Assembly (NCBI GenBank): GCA_010015655.1
Contig: ML976669.1
Coordinates: 300,700-364,699 of the forward strand
Direction: 5' to 3'
DNA length: 64,000 nt
Source: Bimuria novae-zelandiae CBS 107.79
Lineage: Eukaryota; Ascomycota; Dothideomycetes; Pleosporales; Didymosphaeriaceae
Below the pieces are notes generated by a model. The model did no database searches. It worked only from the letters and a program-made list of their open reading frames with translations, and was not told where the DNA came from. Positions 21,401 to 31,255 of the stretch are shown here, piece after piece. Every line of letters starts with the position of its first letter. The stretch's first letter is position 1. The position numbers were made by a program, and so were the translations under genes.

Positions 21401-22074
21401 ATGGAGGACGAACCGCAGCCCGAGCAGGTCCAACAGCCCGTCGAGGCGCCTACCTTCAAAGCGCCGCGCATGATCTCGCGCCCAAAACCGCAGCAGCAGC
21501 AGGAGGAGGAAATAGGCAACGACCTGAACCTGGGCAGCTTCGAGGGCGAGCAGCCGCTGTCCATATCCGAGGCGCGCATTCTCATCACTGCCGTGCACGA
21601 CAAGCGAAGGAAAATGGCGCGTGAAGGCCAGGGCGTGCTGGGCGATAGGACGCACAATGACACTCAGTACGCACATCTGCGGGCAGTTTTGGTGCAGGGG
21701 CTTTGCTGAGGCGCGCAGGTCTATCCAGCAGTTCGTCGACTATCTCGACATCTTTGCGCGCTACAAGGAGTACTCAAATCTGACGGCCATGATCACCGTT
21801 CTCGAGGCGAATCCCCAGATCAACCACGCCGAACGTGCTATGCTTGGTATCTATTCATTCCTGGTTCCGGCAGATGACATCCCGCTGACCTCCCAGGCTC
21901 GCTCTGTCCCGATTCGGCCGACGAAGCCAAGACGCTCATTCCGTCGCTGACATCCAAGGTGGACGACGAGACGCTCGAGGCAGCGCTCCAAGAACTGCAG
22001 AAACACCGTATGTCGTCATACTGAAAACGGCATGGATAACGACTGACCCAAGACCAGAAGATCGCATGTCGTGA
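21401..22074 (+). CDS. rpb4: DNA-directed RNA polymerase II subunit Rpb4
   Basis: Exons 21401-21666, 21719-21846, 21897-22007 and 22058-22074; 173 residues. Rpb4 pairs with Rpb7 to form the stalk of RNA polymerase II. Visible signals: an acidic/Gln-rich N-terminus; LNLGSFEGEQPLSISEARIL, which matches the conserved Rpb4 N-terminal helix region; QFVDYLDIFARYKEYSN; and the HRDC-like end MLGSLCPDSADEAKTLIPSL followed by DDETLEAALQELQKH. The last intron uses GTATGT...CTGAC...CCAG and ends in a 17-bp exon. If it were not spliced, the protein would end at a TGA at 22022-22024 with four different residues. Size and motif order fit the family well. Confidence 0.9.
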
Positions 22075-22907
22075 TATGTGACCGTGACGAGGCAGCCGTG
22101 AGAAAAATGAAGTCAAACCTTCAGAGACAAAACCATACGAGACGATAACGCACGTACAACGATGCACGACAATGCGTAGGAATTCCTTCTAAACCAAAAC
22201 CATGCATGGGACGGAGCTGTGCATTCGCGATACCAATGAATAGACCAGGCCGGCTTGGCTGGACCTCGGATTAATACAAACAGTACTATAACATCTATCT
22301 GCCTTTAACGCTCCCCTTATTGCCATGTGCTCGCCTGCAATTTCGTTGTGGCTGACCCACGCATATACTCTCACATATATATATCACCATTTCCTGACTC
22401 AACACTCTCGCGCAAAGCGGAAGGAGAAGAATCGATAATACAACAATTAAGCACCAGTTGTACACTCAGACCTGTAAAGTCAATCCCCCTTACTAACAGC
22501 CACCCACGCGTTTCACCACAGCCCATAAAACTCCCTGCCGCTATTCGCCGATGATTTCCCCATCGTCCCTTTCCATTTCAAAACTCTCTCGCGCAGCAAC
22601 GTGCCCAACTCCACACCATCCACGCCGAAAAACCTAGGGCACGCAGAAAGGCACTGTAATGCGCCCTTACACAAGCATCGTGTCAGCAAGTACACCAGAC
22701 GGGACTGACAAACCGGGCGCGGGACAGGACCCGCAGGTGGAGGCGGGTGGACCCTAGCGAGCGGCGACTAACGAACTAGCAAGCAACTGAAAAAACATCA
22801 TCGGAGACCGCTGGGCGTAGATGCCCGATAACGCACTGGTGGTTTTAAAAGCCGGATGGTCCCCGTGATGTTGGAACCGCATTCTTTACAGAGGCCGCGG
22901 GAAGAGA
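22075..22907. other. Intergenic stretch
   Basis: 3' flank of rpb4 and promoter side of the MFS gene. No coding potential or repeat I can support. Confidence 0.5.
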
Positions 22908-24631
22908 ATGGCTGAATCGGATTTGGTTTCCTCGACGGCGGACTGGGATGGGAAAGAGCTGGTCGTTGGATATGGTGGTGGCGGAAGGGGGGAACGACGT
23001 CACAGCGACGCGTCGCTCTCGCTGACGGAAAACGATGCAGAGGGAAGCGAGCTTGCGGAGAGAGGGGAGAAGGGATACGAGATGGAACTCAAGAGGACGA
23101 CATCGATTGCTGAGACGCTGTCGCTGCCGAGGGAGATTATCTTTGTGACTATTGTGTGCAGCGCGCAGTTGCTGGCGCGTGAGTCTCTCCTTCCCGCTCC
23201 CGTACTCCGACGTGTCTGAAATGTCGCTAATGCATAACAGAGGCCGGCCTGGGAAATGTCCAGACTATCGTCCACGTTATAGGAGATGACTTTGGACTAT
23301 CGGATGCAGAGCTGCCATGGCTCATCGCGGGATACAGTCTCACGTGCGGCACCTTCATCCTGCCGTCTGGTCGATTCGGCGACGTATTCGGGTACAAGCG
23401 CATGCTACTGATCGGGTTCCTGTGGATGGCGCTGTGGTCCATGGTCCTAGGCTGCTCAGTGTACTCGAACCACGTCCTCTTCACCTTCGCGCGCGTATTC
23501 CAAGGCATCGGTCCCGCCATCATGCTGCCCAACGGCCTCGCCCTCTTCGGCGCCACCTACGCTCCCGGGAGGAGGAAAAGCATGATCTTCGCCCTATTCG
23601 GGGCGTGCGCACCCACCGGATCCATAATAGGAAGTGCGTTCGCAAGCCTCTTCACGCTGGGCTGGTGGCCGTGGACATACTGGACCATGGCGATATACCT
23701 CGTCCTCCTCACGCTCGCCGGCATCTTCATGATACCGGACCCGCCCAAGAAGTCCAAGTTCTCGGGCATGCCGCTGCGCGAGCAGATCTCGAATCTCGAC
23801 CTCCCCGGCGCCGCTGCCGGCGTCACCGCGCTCGTCCTGTTCAACTTCGCGTGGAACCAGGCACCCTTGGCTGGCTGGCCCACGCCATACGTCTACGTCT
23901 GCCTCATCTTGTCGTTCCTCTTTATCTCGCTGTTCTTCTACATCGAGCTGCGCGTCAGCAAAACGCCGCTCATCCCCTTCGACGCGCTCACCACCGACGT
24001 CGCCTTCGTGCTCGCCTGCGTCGCCTGCGGCTGGGCCTGCTTCGGGATCTGGTACTACTACACATGGCAGTTCGCACAGGTTCTGCGCCACGCGTCGCCG
24101 CTGCTATCCACAGCATGGATCTCGCCCGTCGTGCCGAGTGGGTGTCTCGCCGCGCTCGCAACCGGCATGGTCATCCACCGCGTCGGCCCACCACCCGTTC
24201 TCGCGCTCGCGCTAACCTGCTTCTCCATCGGAACCATCCTCATCATGACCTGCCCCGTTGACCAGATCTACTGGGGCCAGCTTTTCTTCTGCACATTGAT
24301 CACGCCGTGGGGCATGGATATGAGCTTCCCGGCTGCGACGCTGATGCTGTCGGATGCCATGGCGAAGGAACACCAGGGCATTGCGGCGAGCTTGGTCAAT
24401 ACGGTTGTAAACTATTCGATCAGTCTGGGACTGGGGTTTGCGGGGACCGTCGAGGTGTATGTTGTGGGTGGTGGGACGACGCCGGCGGAGGTCTTGAAGG
24501 GGTATCGCGCTGCGCTGTATATGGCGGTTGGGTTGTCTGGACTGGGTATGGTTATTAGTGGGGTGTTTTGCGTGAAGTGCTGGCGGAGGGATCGGTTGGC
24601 AGGTCGGAAGCACGCTAATGAGGAGAAGTAG
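22908..24631 (+). CDS. MFS transporter, DHA2-like (14-TM drug/H+ antiporter type)
   Basis: Exons 22908-23178 and 23241-24631; 553 residues. A long polar N-terminal tail (about 70 residues, Gly/Arg/Glu-rich) precedes the first membrane helix (EIIFVTIVCSAQLLAQAGLG). The MFS signature between helices 2 and 3 is GRFGDVFGYKRMLLIGFLW. Motif FARVFQGIGPAIMLPNGLAL is typical for helix 4, and GACAPTGSIIGSAFASL corresponds to antiporter motif C in helix 5. About 14 hydrophobic segments can be counted, ending in a short basic cytosolic tail. These proteins export small organic molecules using the proton gradient at the plasma membrane. The gene may serve the nearby P450 or detoxification, but the substrate cannot be read from sequence. 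Confidence 0.92.
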
Positions 24632-25227
24632 ATAGAGCGTCGAGGAAGTTGTCGTCTCGGGGGTGTGGCCCGTCCGAGTATCAGGGGCGGCTTAGGTACG
24701 TTGAAAAATAGCACAAGACTAAGTAATATTCGACGTCGCGGTTTCGATATTGCCAGCGTTGCCTTGGAGAAGCTGCAAAGAACCCCAAACATTCGAATTC
24801 GATTCGAACTTCGTACCGTCTCATTCGGAAGTACCGTCAGATCTCGCGAAGAGGAACCTAGCCAAGCGCTTACAGCGTCGACGGAGCTTGCAGAGACGCG
24901 TATGCCGGTGGCGCTTGGTATACGCTGGTCGAAAAGCAGTCGTTGGCCCGTCAACCGGCGGGAGCAGTATTTCGGTCGAGCAGGACGGAGAAGGGAGACA
25001 AGTATAGTATGGGATGGTTTCGCGGGAGTTGAGCATCTTCGTGAATTTTTTGAAGCTTTGCAAGAGCTGCAGGTCTGGGATGGAATTTTCCTTCGGTTCT
25101 TGGGTTTTTGAGTTTACGAGGGGTGGCTTTATAGAGACGAAAAGGAGTTGTGCCGTGTTTGGTGTACCATGGTTAGGATGTTGAGCATTTGACCTAGTCG
25201 ACCATAGTTTTGCAATGAAGTCTTTCT

Positions 25228-25261
<34 letters not shown>

Positions 25262-25519
25262 GAGAATATGATTGCAGTCTGCTATAATGTTGGGATGGTA
25301 GAACCATACTTCGCGCTCGGAATACCAAAGACCCCCCGCGCACGAAACTATCAAAATATCTTTTTGCTCTAGAAACATAAAATACAGCACCCATCCCAGT
25401 TCCAAAGCCAGATCCACCAGACACGAACACATCCCTTGTTTACCCACTCTACAAGTATCCTACCCTGGCACTAACAAGACCTGCATTTAACATCTCATCA
25501 GCAAAACCACCAAGAAAAA
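24632..25519. other. Intergenic stretch with poly-G run
   Basis: Contains no supported gene. Long minus-strand ORFs here include a proline run that is only the complement of the poly-G tract. The segment 25262-25519 likely holds the promoter of the small gene that follows. Confidence 0.5.
25228..25260 (+). repeat. 33-base poly-G tract
   Basis: An unbroken run of 33 G. It could form G-quadruplex structures and is expected to vary in length between strains and sequencing runs. Confidence 0.95.
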
Positions 25520-25888
25520 ATGCCACACCCACCCTCAACCCCCACCACTCCACCCATAGCCCCTCCCCAACCCGCAGTCCCGCCCATGGTGAACCTCCGC
25601 ACGCTCTACGACCCCATGGCGCCCGAGCCGTTTTACAATTTCCTCACCACGAAGTTACACGATATACTGAAAGCATCTGACCTTTACATCGTGGAGTGGG
25701 ATTTGTATTACTCCCGCTCTTATAGTGCCATCCTGCAGCAAGACGAAATTGAGATCACTGTTATTGGAAAGGGATTTGACGAGACGGGGAAAGAGGCTTG
25801 TCGCGCGGCGGTTAGGAAGGTAGCTTGGATGCTGGGGGCGAGGGGAGTGGAGGTTGGGCTTAGGGTGGTGTTTTGGGATCATGAGTAG
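25520..25888 (+). CDS. Small conserved-looking protein, unknown
   Basis: A 122-residue ORF. The first 25 residues are a Pro/Thr-rich linker (MPHPPSTPTTPPIAPPQPAV). The rest looks like a folded alpha/beta domain: LRTLYDPMAPEPFYNFLTT, an amphipathic helix (KLHDILKASDLYIVEWDLYY), strand-like EIEITVIGKGFD, a helix with GKEACRAAVRKVAWMLGA, and a closing strand VEVGLRVVFWDHE. No Cys pattern, signal peptide or membrane segment. I do not recognise a family. Coding-like composition and a clear ATG after an A-rich leader support a real gene. It lies 111 bp from the 3' end of the P450 on the other strand. Confidence 0.6.
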   Translation: MPHPPSTPTTPPIAPPQPAVPPMVNLRTLYDPMAPEPFYNFLTTKLHDILKASDLYIVEWDLYYSRSYSAILQQDEIEITVIGKGFDETGKEACRAAVRKVAWMLGARGVEVGLRVVFWDHE

Positions 25889-25999
25889 AGGGGCTGGATG
25901 GTCACACCCTCTAAATATCTGACCATGTATCATGGGCTGAGGCGCCCCAGGAGCAAATCGTTGGGTGGGCTTATATTACTATACCCAATATACATGATT

Positions 26000-27607
26000 T
26001 CATCCACTTCGGTTTGGGGGCTTGACGGTCATGGGCATCCCATCTCTCGGTCCTGCCTCGAACTTCCACCGCTGAAACGCCCTATCGCCCAACACCGTGT
26101 CCAGATCCGTCCATCCGACCCGCTGCTTCGTCGGCTGCAACCCACTGCATTCGAAGTCGAAATCCCGCACTGTGAGCAGAAGTGTGACTTTCATCTCTTC
26201 CATGGCCATCGTCTGGCCTATACAAGCTCGCGGCCCGCGCTCAAACGGTCGCCACGCATTCCGCGGAATTTCATCACGGGAGAAGCGGTCTGGGTCGAAC
26301 TTGGAAGCATGCGGGAAGATTTTGTTGTCGTAGTGCATGGCATGCTGCATCCCCGTGACGACGTGGCCTTTTATGGGGAGCTGCCTCCCTTGGTAGGTGA
26401 TAAATTCGGCTCCGTCCGAGCCGCGAGCAGAGTTACCGATTGGATACAAGCGCAGGACTTCTTTGATAACGTTGGTGGTATACTCCAGTCCATTGAGCCT
26501 GTTTAGATCCTGTTGAAGCAGCGCGTAGGTCTCTTCGGTACCGGGGCAGAATACGTTGTCGTGCTCGAGTCGCAGCTTTTGAAGGACCTCAGGGTGGAGG
26601 GAGAGAAGCGCGTATGCGAAGGAAAGCGTGCCGGTGGTCGTTCCGGAACCTGCGAGTAGGATTGTTCGAACTTGCGTGGCGGCCATGTACATGAATTTTG
26701 GGTCCAACGGTGCTCTCTGTGCTTTTTGCACCTCGAGGAGGTGTTCCCGCAGGATGAGGTCCATAATGCATAGCCCGCGCTTCTGGCTAATGTCAATGTC
26801 GTCACGCTGAACCTTTTCAAATCGCACGCGAATCATGTCCCCCAATTGGGTTTCCAGCTTGCGATTTAATTCATTTTGCTTTCTGCGGGCGAATAACTTT
26901 GCGATCGGGTTGAAGGATCTAATCAGGATGATGTTGAGATCGCAAACTTCGTAGAACGTAGCTAGCATCGGTATTTCTTTCATCTGCGCATCGAGCGATT
27001 CTTCGAATATAGATCTTGCAATTGTGTTCAACACGAGATTGTGCAAAACTTGCTCAATCTTGAAGACCTCGCCTGTTGCCGCTTTCTTCTGCAAGGTTGA
27101 GCGGAACACCATGACCTCTTCCGCCATCATGCCGGCCATGTTTCGCTGGTGGGAAGTGGAGAACGCGGGTGCAACCATGTTGTGCGCTGCTTTCCACGCT
27201 GCGCCATTTGCTCCGGCGAGGTTACCCTTTCCTAGAGCAGAATCTATAGCTGCAGCTACCACGGGATGCTTCGGGAGGTTCTTCAACACCGTGAATTGAT
27301 GGGCGAGATCCGGGTCTGTAACTATCAAGTGAGGTGGGCCGGCTGGCCACAAGTCCAGATACCAGGCTCCGGGAAGGTCGTACTTCTGCGCGATGGCCGT
27401 GTAAATGATTTGCCAATGTGTGTCAGGAGGGAAACGAGCCATCGTGTCGCCTACGAGCTTCAAATGCCCCCATAGAAAGGAGTGCGGAGGTGCGGGCACG
27501 TTTCTATGGAAACGCCTGTGATTATAGAATTTGATGAAGAAGTAAATCAGCAGAGAAGTGAGGGCAGAGAAGGCCAGAGTGACCCAGGACGGAAAATTCG
27601 GAGCCAT
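26000..27607 (-). CDS. Cytochrome P450 monooxygenase
   Basis: A 535-residue intron-free gene. The ATG at 27607 is the first in frame. An N-terminal membrane anchor (WVTLAFSALTSLLIYFFIKF) is followed by the Pro-rich hinge RNVPAPPHSFLWGHLK. The I-helix oxygen-binding motif is LLAGSGTTTGTLSFA (usual AGxDTT; Gly instead of the acidic residue). The K-helix ExxR is EVLRLYP. The heme loop FERGPRACIGQTMAMEEM has the thiolate Cys at about residue 462. It resembles fungal sterigmatocystin-type (StcS/CYP52-like) P450s, but the substrate is unknown. It would sit in the ER and need the cytochrome P450 reductase. Lack of introns is common in some fungal P450 clans. No biosynthetic core enzyme lies beside it. 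Confidence 0.93.
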   Translation of the reverse strand: MAPNFPSWVTLAFSALTSLLIYFFIKFYNHRRFHRNVPAPPHSFLWGHLKLVGDTMARFPPDTHWQIIYTAIAQKYDLPGAWYLDLWPAGPPHLIVTDPDLAHQFTVLKNLPKHPVVAAAIDSALGKGNLAGANGAAWKAAHNMVAPAFSTSHQRNMAGMMAEEVMVFRSTLQKKAATGEVFKIEQVLHNLVLNTIARSIFEESLDAQMKEIPMLATFYEVCDLNIILIRSFNPIAKLFARRKQNELNRKLETQLGDMIRVRFEKVQRDDIDISQKRGLCIMDLILREHLLEVQKAQRAPLDPKFMYMAATQVRTILLAGSGTTTGTLSFAYALLSLHPEVLQKLRLEHDNVFCPGTEETYALLQQDLNRLNGLEYTTNVIKEVLRLYPIGNSARGSDGAEFITYQGRQLPIKGHVVTGMQHAMHYDNKIFPHASKFDPDRFSRDEIPRNAWRPFERGPRACIGQTMAMEEMKVTLLLTVRDFDFECSGLQPTKQRVGWTDLDTVLGDRAFQRWKFEAGPRDGMPMTVKPPNRSG

Positions 27608-29485
27608 CGCTGTTGCCTTTGAGGTAGACGCGAAACGCTGCCTAAGGAAAGACAAGCGCAAGAAGTGCCAGTGAAGAGGAGGACAGTTCAAGGGACAAAG
27701 ATCTGATTGAGGAGGCGCGTGCGGCGCAGTGTATCTGCGCTTAGACGCTACCTCGCTAGTGCATGTTTTAGATGAGCTAACCCGCTAGCACACTGTGAAT
27801 GTCCGAAAAGATATGCAACTTGATAGTACTACCTACCCGAGCAGGTAATAGATTGATTGAATTGTCAAAACCAACAGTACCATTTTTACCTGCCTATGTT
27901 GACATGTAGTCAACTTTGTCTTCCAACCGTGACGTGTTCTCAGGATCATTGGCCCCCCACACGTGGATCCCAGCTCAAAGGCGTCCTGGCAATTATGGAC
28001 TAGCTTGTTCGCGCGAGAGTCAGCGAATGAAATTCCCCGGAGTTATAAAGAGTAAGCACTTAGAGACGGCAAAGCCTTCGATCTTACGCCCAGCGCAGGC
28101 CCAAATTGATAGCAACAACGGGACAGTATTGTGTTTCGATCTCGTCGCCAGGTTAGCATTGGATTCGGAGTCTAGGAGCGTCACGCCCTTTACCACCTGC
28201 TCTAGAGAATACTAAAGAGTACCGTGGCGGCGAACAATACTCAAGAGAAACAAATCTAGTCACTAGCGCCACAACACATTCACAGGCATTCGATCGCTCT
28301 GATGGACTTGGCATCGTTATCACACTCGTAATATCTCCCAAAGCGATCAGCCTTTGTAAGGTTTCACAGTTCCCATATATAATTAACAGGGCCTTCCCGT
28401 GAGTATTTCCCTCCGTACCAGCCTCCCCACTATACCACAGATATCTAGGTACCCAGGAAAAGAACGATATGCAAGTTTAATCGTCCAGACCTACCTAGAT
28501 ACGATGTCAATCGTGGGTACATCTCGAACTTTGCATTTTGTGTATTTTCTGTTCGTGATCAAAATTCACGTCTTCTTACGATTGCCGGCAGTATCTGGGC
28601 ATGTTTGCGGCTTTCACATTGGGGCGCGATCGTGAATAATGTAGCATGCACTGCATTTGCCGAGTTTCGATGATCGATTTGATGGTGAGTGGATCACGTC
28701 GGCTTTCATGACAGGACATATATCCCTCTTTTTTCTCTTCTTCGTTCTCTAACTACCCGATAAGCAGATGCCATGATATCCCCATCATTGCATTTTCCTG
28801 CGAGACTATCAATAGAGAACCTGGAACATTTCAAAAGCGACTGGCCTGGGGAAGCAATTACACTCCATGCTTCTCCAAACACCTCAACACCGGACCTTCA
28901 TCGAATCTTTGGGTATTCTGATACCCTTCAACCCGGTGTAGGCTTGACGTACGCAGGGCTTTATTTTAGACTTTTCTCGGTATGGCCGACATCACCCCGA
29001 CCTATAGAGGCATCAAGTTCTGTACCCTGGAAGCTCAAGTCTCGCACTCCCTCCTCAATAGAGCTTTAGACCCAAATTTTATGTTTCTCTGGTAAGGGTC
29101 GAGAAATGTTATGGCAACGACTCTTAATAAAAGCTCCCATTGGACGATAAGCATCGGGTAATCGAGTCTACGCACCAGAGCTTATGCAAGACGACAGCTG
29201 AATAACAGTCCACATATTCTCATGAGCATCCGTACAATGAGCAGTGACAGGGGAGACAACGGCGATCTGGGCTGGGCTGAAGAATAAGCTGAGGGCAAAT
29301 ACTGACGCCCCGTGAAACAATCTACAGGGGTTCCAGTACAGTTGTGCACATTACATGTTGGGGGGCAAAAGGCTAACCTTCTGCTCCTTTTGAGTAGAAT
29401 ATTCTTAACCGTTACATTACATGATGATATTACTTCTATGAAATGGAAGAATATGCTCTCGCATTCATCGTAAGTTGGAACCGTT
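27608..29485. other. Gene-poor stretch
   Basis: About 1.9 kb with mixed base composition and only short ORFs lacking motifs (the longest, 98 codons at 28773-29069, has no recognisable features). Likely decayed or regulatory sequence. Confidence 0.45.
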
Positions 29486-29858
29486 CAGGCAGGAGATACT
29501 CCACCATATTGAACAGTTTGCCCAGCGCGTCCAACGTAGCGTACTTTCAAAAGTACGGAACACTGAGACTTTACCTTTACTATATAAAGATAACCTTTAA
29601 ACTATAAGTTAAAGTATAATTATAATTAATATTGTATTAGTAAAGTAAGTTTAATAAGAATAAAAATAAGGTAGAGTTTAAGTATTCCGTACTTTTAAAA
29701 GTACGCTACGTTGAACGCGCTGAGTTTGCCTGATGATATCCATGCACAGGCATCTGTTGCCATGTATTACAGCATTGGAAAACTCCAGAAAGCATTAGGC
29801 AGCCGAGAACGAGCGAATGAGTGGCGGACTGCCTGGTCTCGTAGAACAGGCCGAATGT
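29486..29858 (+). pseudogene. Coding remnant interrupted by a MITE
   Basis: Reading 29486-29522 and then continuing at 29731 after the inserted element gives one frame without stops until a TAA at 29856-29858. It encodes a helical, Ala/Arg/Lys-rich end (LPDDIHAQASVAMYYSIGKL, then ERANEWRTAWSRRTGRM). The composition suggests the 3' exon of a helical-repeat protein, but no family is recognised and no upstream exons are found. Confidence 0.5.
29523..29722. mobile_element. hAT-type MITE, 200 bp, with 8-bp target duplication
   Basis: The element starts CAGCGCGT and ends ACGCGCTG. Its inverted ends run about 42 bases and differ only by transitions. Both sides carry the same 8 bases, agtttgcc (29515-29522 and 29723-29730), the target duplication length of hAT elements; CAG...CTG ends also fit hAT. 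The inner 110 bp is AT-rich, without an ORF. Non-autonomous. Confidence 0.88.
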
Positions 29859-30002
29859 AAGTCCAAACACTTTTTGTAAGTTCCCCGACCTTGTCAGCCA
29901 AAAGAAAAGCGCTTCGGGAACCTATAAAGCCATCCCGTTCGCTCCTTCAAACTCTCCACCACGAACCATCGATAACTCCTACCGAATAACCTATTCATCA
30001 AC

Positions 30003-30455
30003 ATGAAGCTCGTTATTGCTCTCTCCCTCTTCGCTGCTGCTTTTGCCAGCCCGGCCGCAGAACCAGTCCACCTTGTGAAGGATGCTGCTCAGCTTACTTG
30101 CAGTATTCTCAGCGGACCTGTCAATTGCCGTTCAGGCCCAGGCACGAACTACGCAGTGGTTCGTCAGCTTGCCAACAGAGCAAATGTGAACTTTTCTTGC
30201 TGGGAACGCGGCGGCTGCGTTAATGGAGGGTGGTAAAATCTTCTCGATACTTATAGTGTGTCATCATGCTGATGAGCTGTTAGTACCGGAAATACTTGAA
30301 GATCCGGAACTGCAATGTGTGGGACTGGACTCCGACATATGGCTGCTACGTGAGTGCTCATTATACCTCGAGCGCCTGCATGACTAGTAAGTAACTGCTG
30401 CTTCATTCTATGGGTGAATATAACTCACAAATGCATAGGCTCTCTTCCTCGCTGT
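30003..30455 (+). CDS. Small secreted SH3-like (SH3b) cysteine-containing protein
   Basis: The start encodes a clear signal peptide (MKLVIALSLFAAAFASPAAE, cleavage near residue 17-19). Bacterial-type SH3 signals follow: CSILSGPVNCRSGPGTNYAVV, then NFSCWERGGCVNGGW. A second block after an intron (from about 30285) gives YLKIRNCNVWDWTPTYGCY, and a third after a GTGAGT...ATAG intron (about 30350-30438) gives a short hydrophobic tail. Six Cys could form disulfides. Secreted SH3-like proteins in fungi are often seen as wall-binding or host-interacting proteins (inference). The first splice is odd: the donor leaves two bases but the acceptor needs none, so one base is out of phase. Either I have the wrong donor or the gene is broken there. 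Confidence 0.6.
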
Positions 30456-31255
30456 TAATTCAAGGCGTGAAGCGCCTAGAAGATCGAACTGGAGCCAGCG
30501 AACAGCTGTTTTGGGGTCGTTCCTTTGCACAAGTGTGATGGCGGTAGCTAATATGACTGCGTACAATTGATCAGCAACCATGGTGAATTTTTCAAGGAAG
30601 CACTCGTTATTCATAAAAATGCAAGGGAAATTGTCAGTGGAAGTTCTACGGACCGACTTTCTTGATCCTCAATAGCAGAAATGAAAACAATCAACAAGAG
30701 AACCAAGCCCCCTGTTAAACACCACCTGCAGGATTGGTCAGTGATATTGAGGTCTTTCGTTCTTATTTTTTTCCCTCGCGCATTTCGTTACGCTTTCCGC
30801 ATTCTGTTACGACTGCCAAATGTATCAGCTCAACATCATGATCGTTTGCGACAATGAGTCTTGTAACGTCGAAAAAGAGTGTTCAGGCAATCGTTGTTTT
30901 GATTGAGAAGCTACTCTATAGAGCTACATACTGTGGATCACGTGGATCACGTGCACGGGCCGCACGTACCCGGGTGGCCCAAGCTTCATGCCCTAAACCG
31001 TCACAAGTCTAAACAGGGGCCCAGATCAAGATAGAGGTTTACGAATGCACCGACGTCTGAGGAACATCACCATCCATTCTAGTTCTACTTGCATATATTG
31101 CAGGCTTGATTTAGGGCTGCGGACCGGGTTCATCATCTCCTCTACATGTCGTTCGAGTTGAATTTAAACCAGGCAACACTCGTCTCTCAGGATTCTATCC
31201 TCCAAAAGAACCGCCACACACCGCCCCCGTGAAAGCACTAGGCGCGATTCGAACA
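30456..31255. other. Intergenic stretch
   Basis: No gene recognised. A short tandem (gtggatcac gtggatcac, around 30933-30950) is the only structure noted. Confidence 0.45.

Noticed and set aside
23317..24261. 314-codon Arg/His-rich ORF inside the MFS gene
   Set aside because: Out-of-frame shadow of the transporter, which has membrane helices and MFS signatures.
24821..25447. 208-codon minus-strand ORF with a Pro run
   Set aside because: The Pro run is the complement of the poly-G tract; the rest has no coding-like features.
27916..29069. Several 60-100-codon ORFs between the P450 and the MITE
   Set aside because: No ATG-context, motif, or intron pattern supports them; treated as non-coding or decayed DNA.
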